From CAYVZZ01 sp964456185 (GTDB taxonomy: Bacteria; Pseudomonadota; Gammaproteobacteria; Pseudomonadales; Alcanivoracaceae): a stretch of DNA of 7,806 nt. This document shows, one piece after another, positions 7,288 through 7,806 of the stretch; position 1 is the first letter of the stretch; the number at the start of each line of letters is the position of its first letter. The DNA is taken from assembly GCA_964456185.1 (NCBI GenBank), contig CAYVZZ010000110.1, forward strand, positions 1-7,806, given 5' to 3'. The translations under genes were made by a program, and so were the position numbers. The notes beneath the pieces were generated by a model, which had not been told where the DNA came from, did not search any database, and saw nothing but the letters and a program-made list of their open reading frames with translations.

Positions 7288-7352
7288 GGTCTTGTCATTG
7301 TTATTTACTACACTCCCTTATTAATCTGCTGGCGTAATAAAATCAAGACCAT
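7286..7352. repeat. 9-base inverted repeat spanning the patatin 5' region
   Basis: ATGGTCTTG at 7286-7294 is exactly matched by its inverse CAAGACCAT at 7344-7352, with 49 bases between. The right-hand copy, as drawn on the plus strand, touches the T-tract of the GAPDH terminator. The left-hand copy includes two bases of the patatin start codon. If both arms are in the same RNA, pairing would cover the start codon. It may also be chance. Confidence 0.45.
7317..7348 (-). promoter_or_regulatory. Weak candidate promoter for the patatin gene
   Basis: Reading leftwards, TTGATT (four of six matches to the -35 consensus) begins just after the GAPDH terminator, around 7348-7341. An AT-rich TAATAA follows about 17 bases later and is a poor -10. 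The gene needs a promoter here, because a strong terminator separates it from GAPDH, but this match is weak. Confidence 0.2.
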
Positions 7353-7389
7353 AAAAAAACGCCCCGCCAACCTTTGTCAGCGAGGCGTT
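7351..7389 (-). terminator. Rho-independent terminator of the GAPDH gene
   Basis: On the minus strand, AACGCCTCGC (7389-7380) pairs with GCGGGGCGTT (7367-7358). This forms a ten-pair stem with one G-U pair, around a loop of 12 bases. It runs straight into a T-tract (seven T in total counting the stem end, then A). It starts 17 bases after the GAPDH stop codon and is correctly oriented for that gene. The opposite strand lacks a good T-run after the stem. Confidence 0.9.
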
Positions 7390-7406
7390 CTTTGGAACAG
7401 CCGTTT

Positions 7407-7806
7407 TTACTTGGGGTAAATCGGGTATTCCACACCCGTGATTTGCTGCAAGATGCGCAACACTTGGCAGCTGTAGCCAAACTCGTTGTCGTACCAGACA
7501 TACAGCACACAGTGCTTACCTTTCACGATGGTTGCGTTGGCGTCAACCACTGACGCATGACGCGAACCAACAAAGTCGGTCGATACCGCATCAGGGCTGC
7601 TGATGAAGTCCACTTGACGCTGCAGCGGTGAAGACAGGCTAATCCAACGCAGGTAGTCGTTGACCTCTTCCAGGCTGGTTTCCTTGGCCAAGGTAAGATT
7701 CAAAATCGCCATGGAGACATCCGGTGTGGGCACACGGATGGAGCTACCCGTCAGCTTGTCGTTTAGCTCGGGCAAGGCTTTGGTAGCCGCAGTGGCCGCA
7801 CCGGTT
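7407..7806 (-). CDS. gap: Glyceraldehyde-3-phosphate dehydrogenase, C-terminal part
   Basis: GAPDH oxidises glyceraldehyde 3-phosphate to 1,3-bisphosphoglycerate with NAD(P) and phosphate, in glycolysis or gluconeogenesis. Only the last 132 residues are in the window, open to the right edge. They start TGAATAATKALPELN, followed by the substrate-phosphate arginine in SSIRVPTPDVS, then SPDAVSTDFVGSRHA and the near-C-terminal YVWYDNEFGYS, all diagnostic of the catalytic domain. The NAD-binding half and the catalytic cysteine and histidine lie beyond the edge. The wording (LNLTLAKETSLEEVNDYLR, SRHASVVDA) resembles the longer GAPDH-like paralogue found in many gammaproteobacteria rather than the classic glycolytic GapA, but this cannot be settled without the N-terminus. 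The TAA stop is at 7409-7407, with the terminator close behind. Confidence 0.93.
   Translation of the reverse strand, partial: TGAATAATKALPELNDKLTGSSIRVPTPDVSMAILNLTLAKETSLEEVNDYLRWISLSSPLQRQVDFISSPDAVSTDFVGSRHASVVDANATIVKGKHCVLYVWYDNEFGYSCQVLRILQQITGVEYPIYPK

Noticed and set aside
1..7806. Mobile element, integrase, tRNA, CRISPR or toxin-antitoxin signals
   Set aside because: No terminal repeats with a transposase, no tRNA-like cloverleaf, no spaced repeats and no small paired genes were seen on either strand.

Overview
The window looks like ordinary chromosomal DNA from a gammaproteobacterium of moderate GC. The order (ligA)-zipA-smc, with cysZ reading away from it, together with a canonical Smc rather than MukB, suggests a marine or soil lineage such as the Cellvibrionales or relatives of Pseudomonas. 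That placement is inferred from gene order and protein character, not from a database search. It holds six protein-coding genes, two of them cut by the window edges. I see no RNA genes, mobile elements, CRISPR arrays or prophage signs.

Left block, minus strand (1-4446): smc is followed after 16 bases by zipA, whose last residues run off the left edge. Both act in the chromosome and cell-division cycle. Smc organises and segregates the chromosome, and ZipA tethers FtsZ to the inner membrane at the division site. ligA (NAD-dependent DNA ligase) would be expected just beyond the left edge.

A 159-base divergent intergenic region (4447-4605) separates this from a plus-strand pair (4606-6152). This pair is cysZ, an inner-membrane sulfate transporter, and a cytosolic glycerophosphodiester phosphodiesterase of the UgpQ type. 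The two genes overlap by four bases (ATGA) and are probably translationally coupled.

Right block, minus strand (6139-7806): a patatin-family phospholipase converges on the phosphodiesterase gene, and their tails overlap by 14 bases. Upstream of it lies a 119-base gap containing a clear intrinsic terminator. That terminator ends the transcript of a glyceraldehyde-3-phosphate dehydrogenase gene, of which only the C-terminal 132 residues are visible. A patatin lipase and a phosphodiesterase could in principle act one after the other in phospholipid turnover, but they are not co-transcribed, so this is only a suggestion.

The most interesting points are modest. The cysZ / zipA-ligA neighbourhood matches the Escherichia coli arrangement as I recall it, except that smc sits between them. 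The ZipA linker is built of short EPVK- and PEP-type repeats. The convergent overlap has no terminator. A 9-base inverted repeat reaches into the patatin start codon. I found no convincing new system.
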